Source: Rhizobium sp. ICMP 5592
GTDB taxonomy: Bacteria; Pseudomonadota; Alphaproteobacteria; Rhizobiales; Rhizobiaceae
DNA: 64,000 bases
Direction: 5' to 3'
Assembly: GCF_009498525.1 (NCBI RefSeq)
Contig: NZ_QSNT01000002.1
Coordinates: forward strand, 1,426,001-1,490,000
The notes under the pieces were generated by a model. The model did not search any database, was not told the origin of the DNA, and worked only from the letters and a program-made list of their open reading frames with translations. The translations under genes were made by a program, and so were the position numbers. This document shows, piece after piece, positions 26,768 to 35,072 of the stretch; position 1 is the stretch's first letter; each line of letters starts with the position of its first letter.

Positions 26768-29406
26768 AAATACGCTCTCTATCTCTTTCAAATTTTCGAA
26801 AATTTCGTGCACCAAAGACGATTTCGGGCTTTACCGACGGCCTTAATATAGTTGTTGAGCCAAATGAGGCCGGTAAATCAACATTGCTTGAAGCGTTGCG
26901 CGCGACCTTCTTTATCCGCCATTCTGCAAAGACCGAACTGGTACGGTCATTTTGCCCATTCGGCGACGACGTCGCCCCCAAGGTTGCTATTACCTTCGAG
27001 ATCGAGGGAGAGCGATGGGAGATCGAAAAGCAGTTTCTTAAATCTCCTCACATCTGGCTGACAGGGCCTCCCGGAAGAATCGAAAGCGATGCGGCGGAAG
27101 ACAAGTTGCAGTCCCTTCTTGGGTTCGAGAAGGGCAATAATCGTGGTGGTGACCTTGAAACGCGCGGCGCTCTCGGCCTTCTTTGGGTAGAACAAGCAAG
27201 TGCACTCGCGGTCGAGGCCCCCGGTCGCTTGGTGCGCGACAACATTCGCTCAGCACTAGAGAGTGAAGTGGGAGCGGTGGTCGGTGGTCGGCGCTTCGAG
27301 TTGGTGAAGGCACGAGTTGAAGATTCGTACGCTGCGCTGAGAACACCTCGGTCAGGCAGGCCAACCGGTCGACTAGCAGAATCTGAGGCGACACTAAACT
27401 CTGCTCGGGAGCGACGCGCGCAGAGTGAATCATTGCTTCAACAGTATGAACAAGCCTTAACAGCGCTGGATGAAGCCCGTTCATCTAAACGCCTAATTGA
27501 GCGCGACCTTGCAGATCCGGAACAGGCTAAGCGCAAGTTATTGTTGGTTGAAGATCTGCGAACTGCAGAGACGTCGCAACTTCGACTGGCTTCAGCCTCG
27601 GCACGATACGCGGAGGCGGAACTCGTCGTGCTTGGCGCGGATCAACAACTGCAGCGCATTCAAGCGGCAGTAGAAGCTGCGGATGACGGTGGAGCTACGC
27701 TAACTAAGCTTGATGCCCTTCTCGCGGAGCAACAAGCGGACTTCGATAAGGCTCTGGCTGAGCTCAATCAACTCAGACTAAGTTTGAACGACGCGCGCAG
27801 TCGCCGTACCGAGGCCGAGCATCTGCTCACACAGGCGCGAGCGATTTCCACCCAACAGCTGCGTCGCGGCGGTATCATGCGTGCTCGCGCACAATTGGCA
27901 GAGGTTCAACGCCTCGAAGCCGAACTCGGCGCAAAGGCGACGATTTCCGATACCAACTTGCCTCTTGACGCGCTGGAAGAATTGAACTCCCTCGACCGTA
28001 AAGTCACTGAGGCCAGAGCCCTTTTCGCGGCTGGGGCTGTGGGGCTTGATATCGAGGTCGTTGGCGACCACCCAGTCAAGATCGATGGGATACTCGCGAA
28101 GTCCGGCCATCATGACGTGGTGACTCGGACAGAGGTTTCGATTGGAACGGTGGCAAAGTTGGTCATCACACCCGTGAATGTGGGAGGACGCTCCGCGGAG
28201 GCGAACCTCCGCTCCGCCGAGGAAGCACTTGCTTCCGCTCTCACGTTCCACGGGGTAACAAGCTATGGTGGAGCTGTCACGCAAAGTGAACATGCTCGAG
28301 CCGCCCAACAGGAAACTGCCGCGATAAAGCGGCAGATTGAGGCATTGTGCCCTGGAGATATAGCACTGGGTCTGCCGCCGGGAGCCGCCGCACTTAAGTC
28401 GTGGCTCAGCGAGATTGGGGGCGACGAAGAAACGGCGATACAGCCGCCGTCAGAAGCGGACCTAGTCACACTTGAAGAAGCTTTCAATTCAATGCGGGAT
28501 GAGGAACTCAAAGCCGCGGCCGTTCTCGAGACGACACAGGCACGGTTGCACGACACTGAGAAATCTCTAGTAAAGCTTAAAGCCGAGCGGGCTGCTGCGG
28601 AAAGCGTTGTGATTGTCGCCCGCGAGCGCCTTCAATTGTTGGTACAAGAAAAAGATCGCGACGCAATCACCACGAAACTCGTGACTGATCGTGAGGAATT
28701 GGCACGACGAGCTGAGGCTTATGAGCAGGCAAAGGCGTCTGCAGCCGCCTTTGATGCCGAGAAACTCCGGCGGAGCATTGCCAACATAGACCAATCCGAA
28801 AAGCGTGCCCAAGAGGAACGCATCGAACTCGTGGCTCGAATAGCGTCTCTGGAATCAACAATAGCAAGCGAAGGCCCCAAGGGGCTTGCTGGCATGGCTG
28901 CTGAGGCGCGGGAGGTGGAGCAGGCGGCGGCGGAAAACTATGATAGGCTGCGCCAAGAAGCGGATATGCTGGAGTTGTTGCGCACTACTCTGAGAAACGC
29001 TGGCGAAGACGCATCAAAGACATTTCTTGGCCCGGTAACGCGTCGCGCCGCACGTTATGTCGAGCGAATACTTCCGGGTGCCGGCCTGACATTCAATGAC
29101 GAAATGGGCCTCGTCAATATTGCACGAGGCGGCATTGATGAAGCCTCCGGAGACCTAAGCCGTGGCACTCAAGAGCAACTAGCGGTTTTAACCCGGCTGG
29201 CCTTTGCTGACCTTCTGATCGAAAAAGGGGCGCCAGTCTCGCTGATACTTGATGACCCCCTTGTATACTCCGATGATACACGTCTGGAAACGATGACAGA
29301 TATCCTCCTTGAGGCATCTGAGCGAATGCAAGTTGTCCTACTCACCTGCCGTTCCAAGGCGTTCCGTCATGTCGACGCCAACAGAATATCCTTACGTGAC
29401 TTATAG
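26764..29406 (+). CDS. Rad50/SbcC/YhaN-like SMC-type ATPase
   Basis: An 880-residue ABC ATPase with split heads. The N-terminal FRKF motif and Walker A EPNEAGKST (32-40) and the C-terminal signature LSRGTQEQ (about 799-806) and Walker B LILDDPLVYSD (about 828-838) flank long coiled coils. The central part has no CxxC zinc hook; a small globular beta-rich insertion (about 410-480) separates the coils instead. This is the YhaN layout rather than classical Rad50. It should form a complex with the overlapping Mre11-like nuclease and gate its access to DNA ends. It ends the operon and converges with the exonuclease gene. Confidence 0.88.
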   Translation: MKIRSLSLSNFRKFRAPKTISGFTDGLNIVVEPNEAGKSTLLEALRATFFIRHSAKTELVRSFCPFGDDVAPKVAITFEIEGERWEIEKQFLKSPHIWLTGPPGRIESDAAEDKLQSLLGFEKGNNRGGDLETRGALGLLWVEQASALAVEAPGRLVRDNIRSALESEVGAVVGGRRFELVKARVEDSYAALRTPRSGRPTGRLAESEATLNSARERRAQSESLLQQYEQALTALDEARSSKRLIERDLADPEQAKRKLLLVEDLRTAETSQLRLASASARYAEAELVVLGADQQLQRIQAAVEAADDGGATLTKLDALLAEQQADFDKALAELNQLRLSLNDARSRRTEAEHLLTQARAISTQQLRRGGIMRARAQLAEVQRLEAELGAKATISDTNLPLDALEELNSLDRKVTEARALFAAGAVGLDIEVVGDHPVKIDGILAKSGHHDVVTRTEVSIGTVAKLVITPVNVGGRSAEANLRSAEEALASALTFHGVTSYGGAVTQSEHARAAQQETAAIKRQIEALCPGDIALGLPPGAAALKSWLSEIGGDEETAIQPPSEADLVTLEEAFNSMRDEELKAAAVLETTQARLHDTEKSLVKLKAERAAAESVVIVARERLQLLVQEKDRDAITTKLVTDREELARRAEAYEQAKASAAAFDAEKLRRSIANIDQSEKRAQEERIELVARIASLESTIASEGPKGLAGMAAEAREVEQAAAENYDRLRQEADMLELLRTTLRNAGEDASKTFLGPVTRRAARYVERILPGAGLTFNDEMGLVNIARGGIDEASGDLSRGTQEQLAVLTRLAFADLLIEKGAPVSLILDDPLVYSDDTRLETMTDILLEASERMQVVLLTCRSKAFRHVDANRISLRDL

Positions 29407-29473
29407 CGCAGGTAACGGGCAATGGCGGCAAAAAGCGGCGCGATCGACGCGATAGTCGCCGCGTTTGCCCGAT

Positions 29474-30895
29474 TTAACCCGACTCGGCCGCAAACTGCCT
29501 GGTGCGGAATATTGTTACACGTTCAATTCGATTGATCAGGTAGCTGCGGTAGTTGGGCAAGATACCGCCCGCATCAGCACCTTGCTCGTCCAAGAGCCGG
29601 TCCGTCTCCTGAAGCGCCTGCCGGAGCGTGAAGCCACCAGCAGCAACATCCACCAGCCGGTCGGTCAAGTCGCGCTCCACGACAAGCTTTAGGTCATCCG
29701 ATAGCACTGACCGGCCGCCGAAATAGATCAATCGCCGGCCAAAAATTCGGAGCCGTTCGTCGTCAAAATCTCGAACGATGGCTGCGGCATCTCCCCAGCT
29801 CGCCTCATGGAAGTTTGCCAGGCGGATCTCGTCATCTGGGCCGGGAAAGCCATCGTATATCTGCCCTTCCACATGGGTGGACGGTGAACGGGGCTCTCGC
29901 ATAGCCACGAAGGTCGAGATGACCCGGAAACGGAATGCTTGATCCTCCTTAATGCTTCGAGCACGACATTCAAGATCGTCGATGTCAGCCCCGTTGAGCA
30001 TTGCCTCGGGCGCATCATAAAAAGCTGTCAGCGTAGGCGCTGCATTGATTCTAAACCTACGGACAGGGCTTGGTTTTGCCGACAAATAGCTCTGCAATAC
30101 CTCATCCGGCATTGCGGCGAACTCTTCGTGGGACGCGTCCAAACGCAAGCACAAGCGGCCATTAGGCTGATCCGGATCGGGGCCGAGGCAGACGACTGGT
30201 GTGTGATAGGCCTCGTTGCCAAAGAACTCTGTGAGGAAAAATCCGTCTTCCGAGTCGACGAAATCGCCGACCGCCGCCTTCTTCGAAAAGCGTACAAAGC
30301 GCTGCCAGAGTTCGGATGAGTTTGCATGTACGCAGCGGCAAAGACCGAGCGTTGCAATCACATCGGCCATTGCGTCGTGGGCTTGCGTGTGAGCTATACC
30401 ATTTGCTGACGCAAGCTGTTCCAGACGGAAAGTCGGGCGCCCTTCTGGCCCGTACGGGACCGACAGGCTGGCTGGCGAGAGAGCGGCCGCCGCCATTACA
30501 AGGCCCAAAACGTCCGCACGGCAATTGCCGTGGTTGCTCGTGAGATAGGCTGGATGAAGCGTCTGAAAAAGAGCGTGCCTGAGCATCTCCTCGTCGAACC
30601 GGATGGAATTATAGCCGACGAAAATCGAGGGAGACCAGGACAGTAGTTTTTGTCGGATAAGGACAACCATCTGATAGTGCGACGGCAATCCCTCATCGGT
30701 AAGCCGTTCAATGGGCAGTCCGTTCGTCAGAAGTGCGCTCGGGTGGGGCACGACATGTGGCAAAAGACGTGAGCGCGCCTCGAACCGATCAACCTCGTTG
30801 AGATCGTTGTCAGTCCGAATTGCCGCGAAATGTACGATCTGATCGAAACCGTGCCTGAGCCCCGTTGTCTCCGTGTCGAAGAATACGAAGCCCAT
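29474..30895 (-). CDS. ExoI (SbcB)-like DEDDh exonuclease
   Basis: A 473-residue 3'-5' exonuclease, essentially the length of E. coli ExoI. DEDDh residues are visible: Asp7 and Glu9 in FDTETTG, Asp101 in SIRFDEEM, His173 and Asp178 in HDAMADV. The later ExoI SH3-like and C-terminal regions are present as a divergent tail (about 195-470). It starts 14 bp after the ImmA-like gene and so is the third gene of an XRE-ImmA-exonuclease operon. Single-stranded DNA is the expected substrate. It does not look like the housekeeping copy, given its island location. Confidence 0.85.
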   Translation of the reverse strand: MGFVFFDTETTGLRHGFDQIVHFAAIRTDNDLNEVDRFEARSRLLPHVVPHPSALLTNGLPIERLTDEGLPSHYQMVVLIRQKLLSWSPSIFVGYNSIRFDEEMLRHALFQTLHPAYLTSNHGNCRADVLGLVMAAAALSPASLSVPYGPEGRPTFRLEQLASANGIAHTQAHDAMADVIATLGLCRCVHANSSELWQRFVRFSKKAAVGDFVDSEDGFFLTEFFGNEAYHTPVVCLGPDPDQPNGRLCLRLDASHEEFAAMPDEVLQSYLSAKPSPVRRFRINAAPTLTAFYDAPEAMLNGADIDDLECRARSIKEDQAFRFRVISTFVAMREPRSPSTHVEGQIYDGFPGPDDEIRLANFHEASWGDAAAIVRDFDDERLRIFGRRLIYFGGRSVLSDDLKLVVERDLTDRLVDVAAGGFTLRQALQETDRLLDEQGADAGGILPNYRSYLINRIERVTIFRTRQFAAESG

Positions 30896-30909
30896 TCACA
30901 TCCCCTACC

Positions 30910-31431
30910 CTAGAAATTCCCAGCCAGGCGGAATCGCATGGCCGACGCACTCACACGGAATTTCTTGGCAAGCGCCTCGATCCCAGCGTCATCCTCCATG
31001 TCCAATCCACTTGCGTCCAGCGCACTTGCAAGGAGTTCTCGCGGCATAAGTAGCTCGGAGGCAAATGCGTTGGCCTCGATCTCCAGCGGGTCAATGCCCT
31101 GGGACGAGACGTCGTCGCGCAACAGGACCCGAAACCCCTTGTCTACATGCACGGCCTTCTGGATATCCGCAGCATGCAACACATGATGTCCAAGCTCATG
31201 CGCGGCCGTAAACCGTTGCCGGTTCGGGTGATGCAAGGCGTTCACGCCGATGATACCGACACCGTCCTTTATGAACGCCATGCCGGAGAGATCATCCTCC
31301 AACGGCGCGTATTGAAGCATGACGTTCCTGGCCTTGATAATGCGCTCAATGGGAACCGGGGCTCCCTTCACTCCGAACTCCCGCAAAATCGTGCGCGCGG
31401 CCTCCCGCGCCATTTCGGGGTTTGCGGTCAC
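30910..31431 (-). CDS. ImmA/IrrE-family metallopeptidase (CapP-like)
   Basis: A 173-residue zinc peptidase. The HExxH motif is AAHELGHH (His78, Glu79, His82), with the downstream acidic segment LEIEANAFASELLMP supplying the third ligand. ImmA/IrrE enzymes cleave a partner XRE repressor. Its start overlaps the XRE gene by 4 bp. In CBASS systems an equivalent pair, CapP/CapH, is known to derepress the operon on DNA damage. The pair lies next to a CBASS cassette and is divergent from it, so CapP-like function is a reasonable inference. Confidence 0.88.
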   Translation of the reverse strand: MTANPEMAREAARTILREFGVKGAPVPIERIIKARNVMLQYAPLEDDLSGMAFIKDGVGIIGVNALHHPNRQRFTAAHELGHHVLHAADIQKAVHVDKGFRVLLRDDVSSQGIDPLEIEANAFASELLMPRELLASALDASGLDMEDDAGIEALAKKFRVSASAMRFRLAGNF

Positions 31432-31781
31432 GACCCGTTCCTTCCGGAACCATGGCGTGCAAGTGCGTCCGCAATCAAATCATTGATTTGAGCCTTGCCG
31501 CGCGCAGTCACGGTTTCGTCTGACAAGATCATTTGCAGGTCCTCCCGGGGCTGTGGTTTCGGCGCGGCGGGCAGCAAATCAGCAGGCTTCGAAAATTCCA
31601 GTGCCGACGCGAGACTGTAAACGTGATGCAGCAACACGTTCTGCCGGCCACTCTCAATGTTTGCCACTGACGCACGCGACATGCCCACCCTTGCCGCCAG
31701 CTCGGTTTGAGTGAGTTCAAGTGTCTTTCGTCTCGAGGCGACAAGCCGCCCGAACGCTACATAGATCGACTCGTCTGACAT
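31428..31781 (-). CDS. XRE-family repressor (CapH-like)
   Basis: A 117-residue protein with an N-terminal helix-turn-helix: LTQTELAARVGMSRASVANI at about residues 23-42. A C-terminal segment follows that could carry the dimerisation and cleavage region (about 65-117). The ATG giving MSDESIYVAFG is preferred; a longer in-frame start at 31808 exists. It overlaps the ImmA-like peptidase and is divergent from the CBASS operon across 164 bp containing a 12-bp palindrome. Most likely it represses both directions until cleaved by its peptidase partner. Confidence 0.88.
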   Translation of the reverse strand: MSDESIYVAFGRLVASRRKTLELTQTELAARVGMSRASVANIESGRQNVLLHHVYSLASALEFSKPADLLPAAPKPQPREDLQMILSDETVTARGKAQINDLIADALARHGSGRNGS

Positions 31782-31786
31782 GAGCG

Positions 31787-31849
31787 ATGTTTGCTCTCCG
31801 CACCGCATAATGTCAACGTCGCAAACATATTGTGCTTAATGATATCATT
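31787..31849. promoter_or_regulatory. Candidate operator region between the XRE and CBASS operons
   Basis: Two symmetric elements lie in the divergent gap. ATGTTTGC (31787-31794) is mirrored as GCAAACAT (31821-31828), 26 bp apart, and AATGATATCATT (31838-31849) is a perfect 12-bp palindrome. Both are placed where a dimeric XRE repressor could block leftward and rightward promoters. Confidence 0.55.
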
Positions 31850-31862
31850 TGAAACGTGCTTA

Positions 31863-31891
31863 TTGACAACATTCCGGCGCCGTGAAATTAG
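31863..31891 (+). promoter_or_regulatory. Candidate promoter of the CBASS operon
   Basis: A perfect TTGACA (31863-31868) is followed after 17 bp by AATTAG (31886-31891), a poor -10 box. The start of transcription would be near 31899, 47 bp before the DUF2188 start codon and just downstream of the palindrome. A weak -10 fits a tightly controlled operon. Confidence 0.5.
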
Positions 31892-31945
31892 TTAACCGTC
31901 GGTGGATGTCGAATTCGGCCGGCGGCTAAAAGAAAGGAATTCGGA

Positions 31946-32167
31946 ATGTCAAAACGCATCCATGTCGTTCCCCACGATTCCGGTTGGGCGACGCGCCGTG
32001 AAGGAGCTTCCCGAGTGGGATCGACCCACGGCACCCAGGCGCAGGCTACCGAAGCGGCGCGCAACACCGCGATCCGCGAGCGTGGCGAGGTGGTGATTCA
32101 CCGTCCCGATGGCCGCATCCGGGACGCCAATTCCTACGGCAACGATCCCTTCCCTCCGAAGGGGTGA
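31946..32167 (+). CDS. DUF2188 protein, 73 aa
   Basis: A short protein matching the DUF2188 pattern: KRIHVVPHDSGWATRREG, then a helix (TQAQATEAARNTAIRERG) and EVVIHRPDGRIRDANSYGND. It starts after an AAAGGA ribosome-binding site and leads the CBASS operon; the Trip13 start follows after 83 bp. DUF2188 proteins are found widely, often as stray small genes near defence clusters. Its role is unknown. Confidence 0.8.
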   Translation: MSKRIHVVPHDSGWATRREGASRVGSTHGTQAQATEAARNTAIRERGEVVIHRPDGRIRDANSYGNDPFPPKG

Positions 32168-32250
32168 GCCCAGCGGCCGCGCCCGCCCGGGCGCGGCTCT
32201 TCCCATTTTCGCATTCAACCCGCCAGGCAGGCGACGCGAGGACGATCAAG

Positions 32251-33174
32251 ATGCAGAAGCTGACGGCGGTGCAGAACGAGGACTTCAACCAACCCAAGGG
32301 CATCCAGCGCGCACGCCGGCTTCCCGATCCCACGCTCGGAGCGCTCTGGAATTCGATCATCCTGGACGAGCGCCTGAAGGCCCAGCTCCTCTCGCAGGCG
32401 ATGCTGAACTTCACGATGCGCGGCAAGGTCGACCGTAGTGTCATTCCGCTCCACGGCGTCATTCTGCTTGTCGGACCGCCCGGGACCGGCAAGACCTCTC
32501 TTGCTCGCGGATTGGCGCATCGTACCGCCGAGACCTTTCCGAGCGGCGGGTTCCGCCTGCTCGAAGTCGAGCCGCACGCGCTTACCAGTTCGGCGATGGG
32601 CAAGACCCAGCGTGCGGTATCGGAGCTGTTCTCACAGTCGATCGCCGAGGCCGCCGCCGCGGGACCGACGATTGTGCTCCTCGATGAAGTCGAGACACTT
32701 GCCGCCGACCGGTCGAAAATGAGCCTGGAGGCCAATCCGATCGATATCCACCGCGCAACCGACGCCGTGCTCGTTCAGCTCGACGCGCTGGCCGAGCGAC
32801 ATCCGAACCTGTTGTTCCTTGCCACCAGCAACTTTCCCCAGGCAGTCGATGCGGCCTTCACCTCGCGCTGTGACCTGGTCGTTCATGTGCCGCTGCCCGA
32901 TCGTGAAGCGTGCGGGCTTATCCTGAAGGATTGCCTGACCGGCCTCGGCAAGACCTACCCCGCCATCGCGAAACTGCCCTCCTCCCAGAGTTTCGACCGC
33001 TGCGCGGCCGAATGCGTCGGGCTCGACGGACGCGCCATCCGCAAGATGGTAGCCAACGCCTTGGCCAGCAGCCCACAAACGGCCATGAACCCCGAACGCG
33101 TGACGATCGAGGATCTGTTCGGCGCGGCGCGCGCCGCCAAGGCGGGCCGCATGTCGGGAGGCAAAGCGTCATGA
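32251..33174 (+). CDS. cap6: Trip13/Pch2-like AAA+ ATPase (CBASS Cap6)
   Basis: A 307-residue AAA+ ATPase that in type III CBASS disassembles active HORMA-CD-NTase complexes and keeps the system off. Walker A is GPPGTGKT (75-82), Walker B IVLLDEVETL (141-150), sensor 1 LFLATSN, and an Arg-finger region TSRCD. The start MQKLTAVQNEDF is chosen over an upstream in-frame ATG at 32164 that would add 29 low-complexity residues. It overlaps the next gene by 4 bp. Context with HORMA and CD-NTase makes the call strong. Confidence 0.9.
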   Translation: MQKLTAVQNEDFNQPKGIQRARRLPDPTLGALWNSIILDERLKAQLLSQAMLNFTMRGKVDRSVIPLHGVILLVGPPGTGKTSLARGLAHRTAETFPSGGFRLLEVEPHALTSSAMGKTQRAVSELFSQSIAEAAAAGPTIVLLDEVETLAADRSKMSLEANPIDIHRATDAVLVQLDALAERHPNLLFLATSNFPQAVDAAFTSRCDLVVHVPLPDREACGLILKDCLTGLGKTYPAIAKLPSSQSFDRCAAECVGLDGRAIRKMVANALASSPQTAMNPERVTIEDLFGAARAAKAGRMSGGKAS

Positions 33175-33647
33175 GCACCGTCGCCAGCCGCACCTTCAAA
33201 AGCACGCCCGAGCGTGACGCCTCACGGACCTGGACGGCGATCGTCGATCTTTTGACCCAGGGAAAGACCGGTGATGCACGGACAGAGCTTCTTGCCGTCA
33301 CCGGTGTCGCCGCCAGTGTGATCGCGGATCAGGCGCCGAAGGATGCCGCCATCACAGTGACCTGCGATGGTCCGCGCACGCGGATTTATTGCCTCTATGA
33401 CGATGACGCCATCGAGGGCTCCGACGCCAACGAAGACGCGCTTGGCTTTGACCCGCTGAAAGGGGACTGGCGGGTCTCGCTACCTTGCCTGGCGGACGAT
33501 CTCGCCTGGGTTCAGGGCGCGCTCAAGAAACACAGCACCCGGATCACGGCGCGCGATCACGATGCGGCTGTCTCGAGCGCCGAAGAGGCGGCGACCACGA
33601 AATCACCGACCCTTGTGTTCGATCCGAAAGGGTTTCTGGGCTCATGA
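33171..33647 (+). CDS. Uncharacterised CBASS-operon protein, 158 aa
   Basis: Not recognised. The ATG overlaps the Trip13 stop by 4 bp, and its own stop overlaps the HORMA start by 4 bp, so it is locked into the operon. The N-terminal half is helical. Strands follow ([20 protein letters not shown], then [20 protein letters not shown]), and the tail ends in a short loop and [12 protein letters not shown]. In some type III CBASS systems a second HORMA or peptide-bearing protein occupies this place (HORMA2/HORMA3 pairs); I cannot tell whether this is one. It may be an adaptor or threat sensor. Confidence 0.75.
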   Translation: MSTVASRTFKSTPERDASRTWTAIVDLLTQGKTGDARTELLAVTGVAASVIADQAPKDAAITVTCDGPRTRIYCLYDDDAIEGSDANEDALGFDPLKGDWRVSLPCLADDLAWVQGALKKHSTRITARDHDAAVSSAEEAATTKSPTLVFDPKGFLGS

Positions 33648-34144
33648 CCAACGTCGCCGTCAACACCTATACCCACTCTGTCACCTATGTGGCGGACAAC
33701 ATCCTCAAAAGCTTAAAGGATATCATCCGCCTTGTGGGCCTTGACCCGTCCGAGTTCGTCGGCGACTGGGCGTTGCACATGCGCGGTGTCCAGACCTGGT
33801 TGAACACGGGCGACCTCGAAACGGTAAAGCTGGAAATCTACAATCCGAAGACCGACGCGCTGATTTTCCGGTGGGACATCGACATCGCCTATGGCTGGTC
33901 CGGCGGCGACGGCAGCTTCTGGACGGATACCGAACAGCTCAAATACGCCATCAGAAAGGCGGGGCTGGTTCCGACCGAGGCGCGGTATCGACTGCTTCTG
34001 CAAAACAAACCCGGCCGTCCCGACGTGGCCGGTTGGAGTAAGGCGAGCGGACGTTCGACGGAGGGCATGGTTCGCCAGAGCCTCGGAACGACCGTCGAGC
34101 ACAGCGGCCTTGGCGCCAGCACGTCATATTTGAGGAGAGCCTGA
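33644..34144 (+). CDS. cap7: Bacterial HORMA-domain protein (CBASS Cap7)
   Basis: A 166-residue bacterial HORMA-domain protein. The N-terminus [20 protein letters not shown] and the segment [20 protein letters not shown] look like the bacterial HORMA family 1. The C-terminal region (about 120-166) would form the safety belt that closes around a peptide. HORMA proteins bind the CD-NTase and switch it on; Trip13 reverses this. Overlaps: 4 bp with the upstream gene, and TGATG with the CD-NTase start. Confidence 0.85.
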   Translation: MTNVAVNTYTHSVTYVADNILKSLKDIIRLVGLDPSEFVGDWALHMRGVQTWLNTGDLETVKLEIYNPKTDALIFRWDIDIAYGWSGGDGSFWTDTEQLKYAIRKAGLVPTEARYRLLLQNKPGRPDVAGWSKASGRSTEGMVRQSLGTTVEHSGLGASTSYLRRA

Positions 34145-35040
34145 TGCTCACGATCGATAAAGCTTTCCGGAAATTCAAGAGCCGTCTCGAGCTGAATGAC
34201 CGGGAACAGGCCAACGCCTCGGCGCGTCAGAAAGAGGTCCGAGATTATCTCGACACCAAGTTCAAGATCGACCGGAGCTTTCTCACCGGGTCCTATGCGC
34301 GCTGGACTAAAACTAAGCCGTTGAAGGATATTGACATCTTTTTCGTCCTGAAATCGTCGGAAGATCACTATCGTTCCAAGGGGCCCTCGGTGGTGCTGAC
34401 CGATTTCCACAACGCCCTGGTCGAGAAGTACGGCGACAAGGCCAAGAAGCAGAACCGCTCGATCAACGTCGATTTTGGCGTGAAGGCCGATGCCGAGGAC
34501 AATACCGATTACCGCGTCATCAGCGTCGATGTCGTCCCTGCGTTCGACAAAGATGACGATTTCGAAATTCCCGACAACGAACTCGGCAAGTGGATTGGAA
34601 CCAACCCTCAGACCCATGCAGCGGAGGCCGCCGCCGCGCATCAGGCCTATTCCAGCGAATGGAAGGGTCTCGTACGGATGTTGAAATACTGGAACAACAA
34701 CCTCAAGCACGGCGAGAAGCCAGTGAAGCCCTCGTTCCTTATCGAAGTCATGGCGATGCAATGCCTTTATGGCGGCTGGGGTGGCAGCTTTGACCGGGAG
34801 ATTCAGGGATTTTTTGCGACGCTCGCGGCCCGGATTTTCGATGAATGGCCCGACCCCGCCGGCCTCGGCCCACCGATCAGCAACGGCATGGACACCGCGC
34901 GCAAGACGCGGGCGCGCGATCTTCTGCTCGCGGCGGAGCGCGAAGCAACTCTTGCAATCGACCATGTGCGCCGCGGCCGGAACGGCGAGGCGTTGCGCGC
35001 CTGGCGAGAATTGTTTGGCCCGAAATTTCCCCTGTCGTGA
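34144..35040 (+). CDS. CD-NTase (cGAS/DncV-like nucleotidyltransferase)
   Basis: A 298-residue CBASS second-messenger synthase. The nucleotidyltransferase motif [19 protein letters not shown] gives Gly49-Ser50 and catalytic Asp62/Asp64. The third Asp is probably Asp129 in VDVVPAF. The later helical lobe is complete (to about residue 298). The start overlaps the HORMA stop. Type III operon context suggests the CdnC/CdnD group, which usually makes cyclic tri-adenylate or related oligonucleotides; the product here is not readable from sequence. Confidence 0.9.
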   Translation: MLTIDKAFRKFKSRLELNDREQANASARQKEVRDYLDTKFKIDRSFLTGSYARWTKTKPLKDIDIFFVLKSSEDHYRSKGPSVVLTDFHNALVEKYGDKAKKQNRSINVDFGVKADAEDNTDYRVISVDVVPAFDKDDDFEIPDNELGKWIGTNPQTHAAEAAAAHQAYSSEWKGLVRMLKYWNNNLKHGEKPVKPSFLIEVMAMQCLYGGWGGSFDREIQGFFATLAARIFDEWPDPAGLGPPISNGMDTARKTRARDLLLAAEREATLAIDHVRRGRNGEALRAWRELFGPKFPLS

Positions 35041-35072
35041 CGGCAGCCACGAGATCACAGTGAGGTTTACCG

